The notes under the pieces were generated by a model. That model searched no databases and was not told the DNA's origin. It saw only the letters and a program-made list of their open reading frames with translations. 64,000 bases of DNA from Burkholderia sp. OK233 (GTDB taxonomy: Bacteria; Pseudomonadota; Gammaproteobacteria; Burkholderiales; Burkholderiaceae). The DNA lies in the NCBI RefSeq assembly GCF_900230185.1, contig NZ_OCSR01000001.1, positions 3,906,001 through 3,970,000 on the forward strand, in the 5' to 3' direction. The position numbers were made by a program, and so were the translations under genes. Positions 63,603 through 64,000 of this stretch are shown one piece after another (position 1 is the stretch's first letter; each line of letters begins with the position of its first letter).

Positions 63603-64000
63603 TCATACCGATGCGGGCTCGTCCGCGATTGCCATCCAGGCGCTGACGAACGGCGCCGGCTGCGCAATCTGGAAACCGAAGTCACGCGCAATCCGCTTGG
63701 CCAGTTTCAACACCGCGCGGTCCTTCGACACCAGCCAGTCGGCTTGCGCCGCGTGCGCGAGTTCGAGGAATTTCTGGTCGTCGCGGTCTTTGCATTTCGG
63801 CAACGGCCTGGCATCTTCCGCGGGTGCAGCGGGTTCGACCAACTGTGCCAGGCGCGCGACGACGGCAAGCGCCGCTGCCTTGTCCACCTTGCGATGCACG
63901 AATTGCGGGTAGTCGAGCACGTAGGTGAGTTCAGCGAGGCAGCGCGCGTCGATCAGTGCGGCGAGCGCGCCACTTTCGAGCGCGGCGCGGATCGGCCGCG
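63603..64000 (-). CDS. PIN-domain protein, 5' end beyond the window
   Basis: The minus frame is open to base 64000, so the start is outside. The visible 131 residues include AALIDARCLAELTYVLDYPQF and CKDRDDQKFLELAHAAQADWLVSKD, the acidic cluster (Asp/Glu) of a PIN-type nuclease of the COG1569 group. Such proteins are labelled toxins but often are solitary genes. No antitoxin is visible because the window ends. It follows the aminotransferase gene by 127 bases in transcription order reversed. Confidence 0.82.
   Translation of the reverse strand, partial: RPIRAALESGALAALIDARCLAELTYVLDYPQFVHRKVDKAAALAVVARLAQLVEPAAPAEDARPLPKCKDRDDQKFLELAHAAQADWLVSKDRAVLKLAKRIARDFGFQIAQPAPFVSAWMAIADEPASV

Noticed and set aside
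63603..64000. A complete toxin-antitoxin locus with the PIN protein.
   Set aside because: The gene is cut by the window edge, and nothing next to it within the window looks like an antitoxin.

Overview
The window is a high-GC, gene-dense stretch of a bacterial chromosome. Gene order and protein sequences point to a betaproteobacterium of the Burkholderiaceae, most likely Paraburkholderia (inference). The markers are ilvIHC followed by psd-pssA-leuA, rpsO-pnp, tpiA-secG-tRNA-Leu-nuoA-N, and several fatty-acid/acyl-CoA genes. Nearly all of it is core chromosome. The clear accessory pieces are a group II intron, a small two-gene module at 50.06-50.88 kb, and a 10-bp tandem repeat.

Layout. 1-5 kb: the 3' part of an FtsX-type permease, a truncated haemoglobin coupled to a DUF924 gene, and an ArnT-like membrane glycosyltransferase. 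5.2-7.4 kb (minus): SDR oxidoreductase, LOG-family nucleotide hydrolase, TetR regulator. 7.65-10.3 kb (minus): a metallophosphoesterase of the PlcP/LpxH type, a glycosyltransferase of the Agt type and a diacylglycerol kinase, preceded by a sequence matching a PHO box. I read this as a phosphate-starvation lipid-remodelling operon. 10.4-12.7 kb (minus): ECF sigma factor, DUF3619, DUF3106 and RDD genes, closely packed. 13.1-16.6 kb: ilvI, ilvH, ilvC. 16.7-19.6 kb: a group II intron with an RT-maturase-HNH protein, lodged between the ilvC terminator and psd. 19.6-23.1 kb: psd, pssA, leuA.

23.2-27.8 kb: SulP transporter plus beta-carbonic anhydrase (minus), a lipoprotein (minus) and a LivJ-like binding protein (plus). 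28-33.4 kb: rpsO, pnp, a quinone oxidoreductase, tpiA, secG. 33.5 kb: tRNA-Leu(GAG). 33.76-49.1 kb: all fourteen nuo genes (A-N) in order, followed by a small overlapping DUF2818 membrane-protein gene; NuoL carries a histidine-rich loop. 49.1-51.6 kb: Nudix hydrolase, the two-gene module (HicA-like small protein plus an HTH protein) behind a 20-bp inverted repeat, and DUF1178. 51.6-54.9 kb (plus): two acyl-CoA dehydrogenases and two MaoC hydratases. 55-61.4 kb (minus): YfcG-like GST, then acyl-CoA dehydrogenase, APH-type phosphotransferase, histidine phosphatase, enoyl-CoA hydratase and 3-hydroxyacyl-CoA dehydrogenase. 61.5-64 kb: a GST, an aminotransferase and the 3' part of a PIN-domain protein gene.

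The most interesting systems are the PHO-box lipid-remodelling operon, the putative toxin-antitoxin-like module, and the phosphotransferase/acyl-CoA dehydrogenase cluster that resembles the LvaA/LvaC and ACAD10/11 route for hydroxyacyl-CoAs. Function calls come from reading protein motifs by eye; no database search was run.
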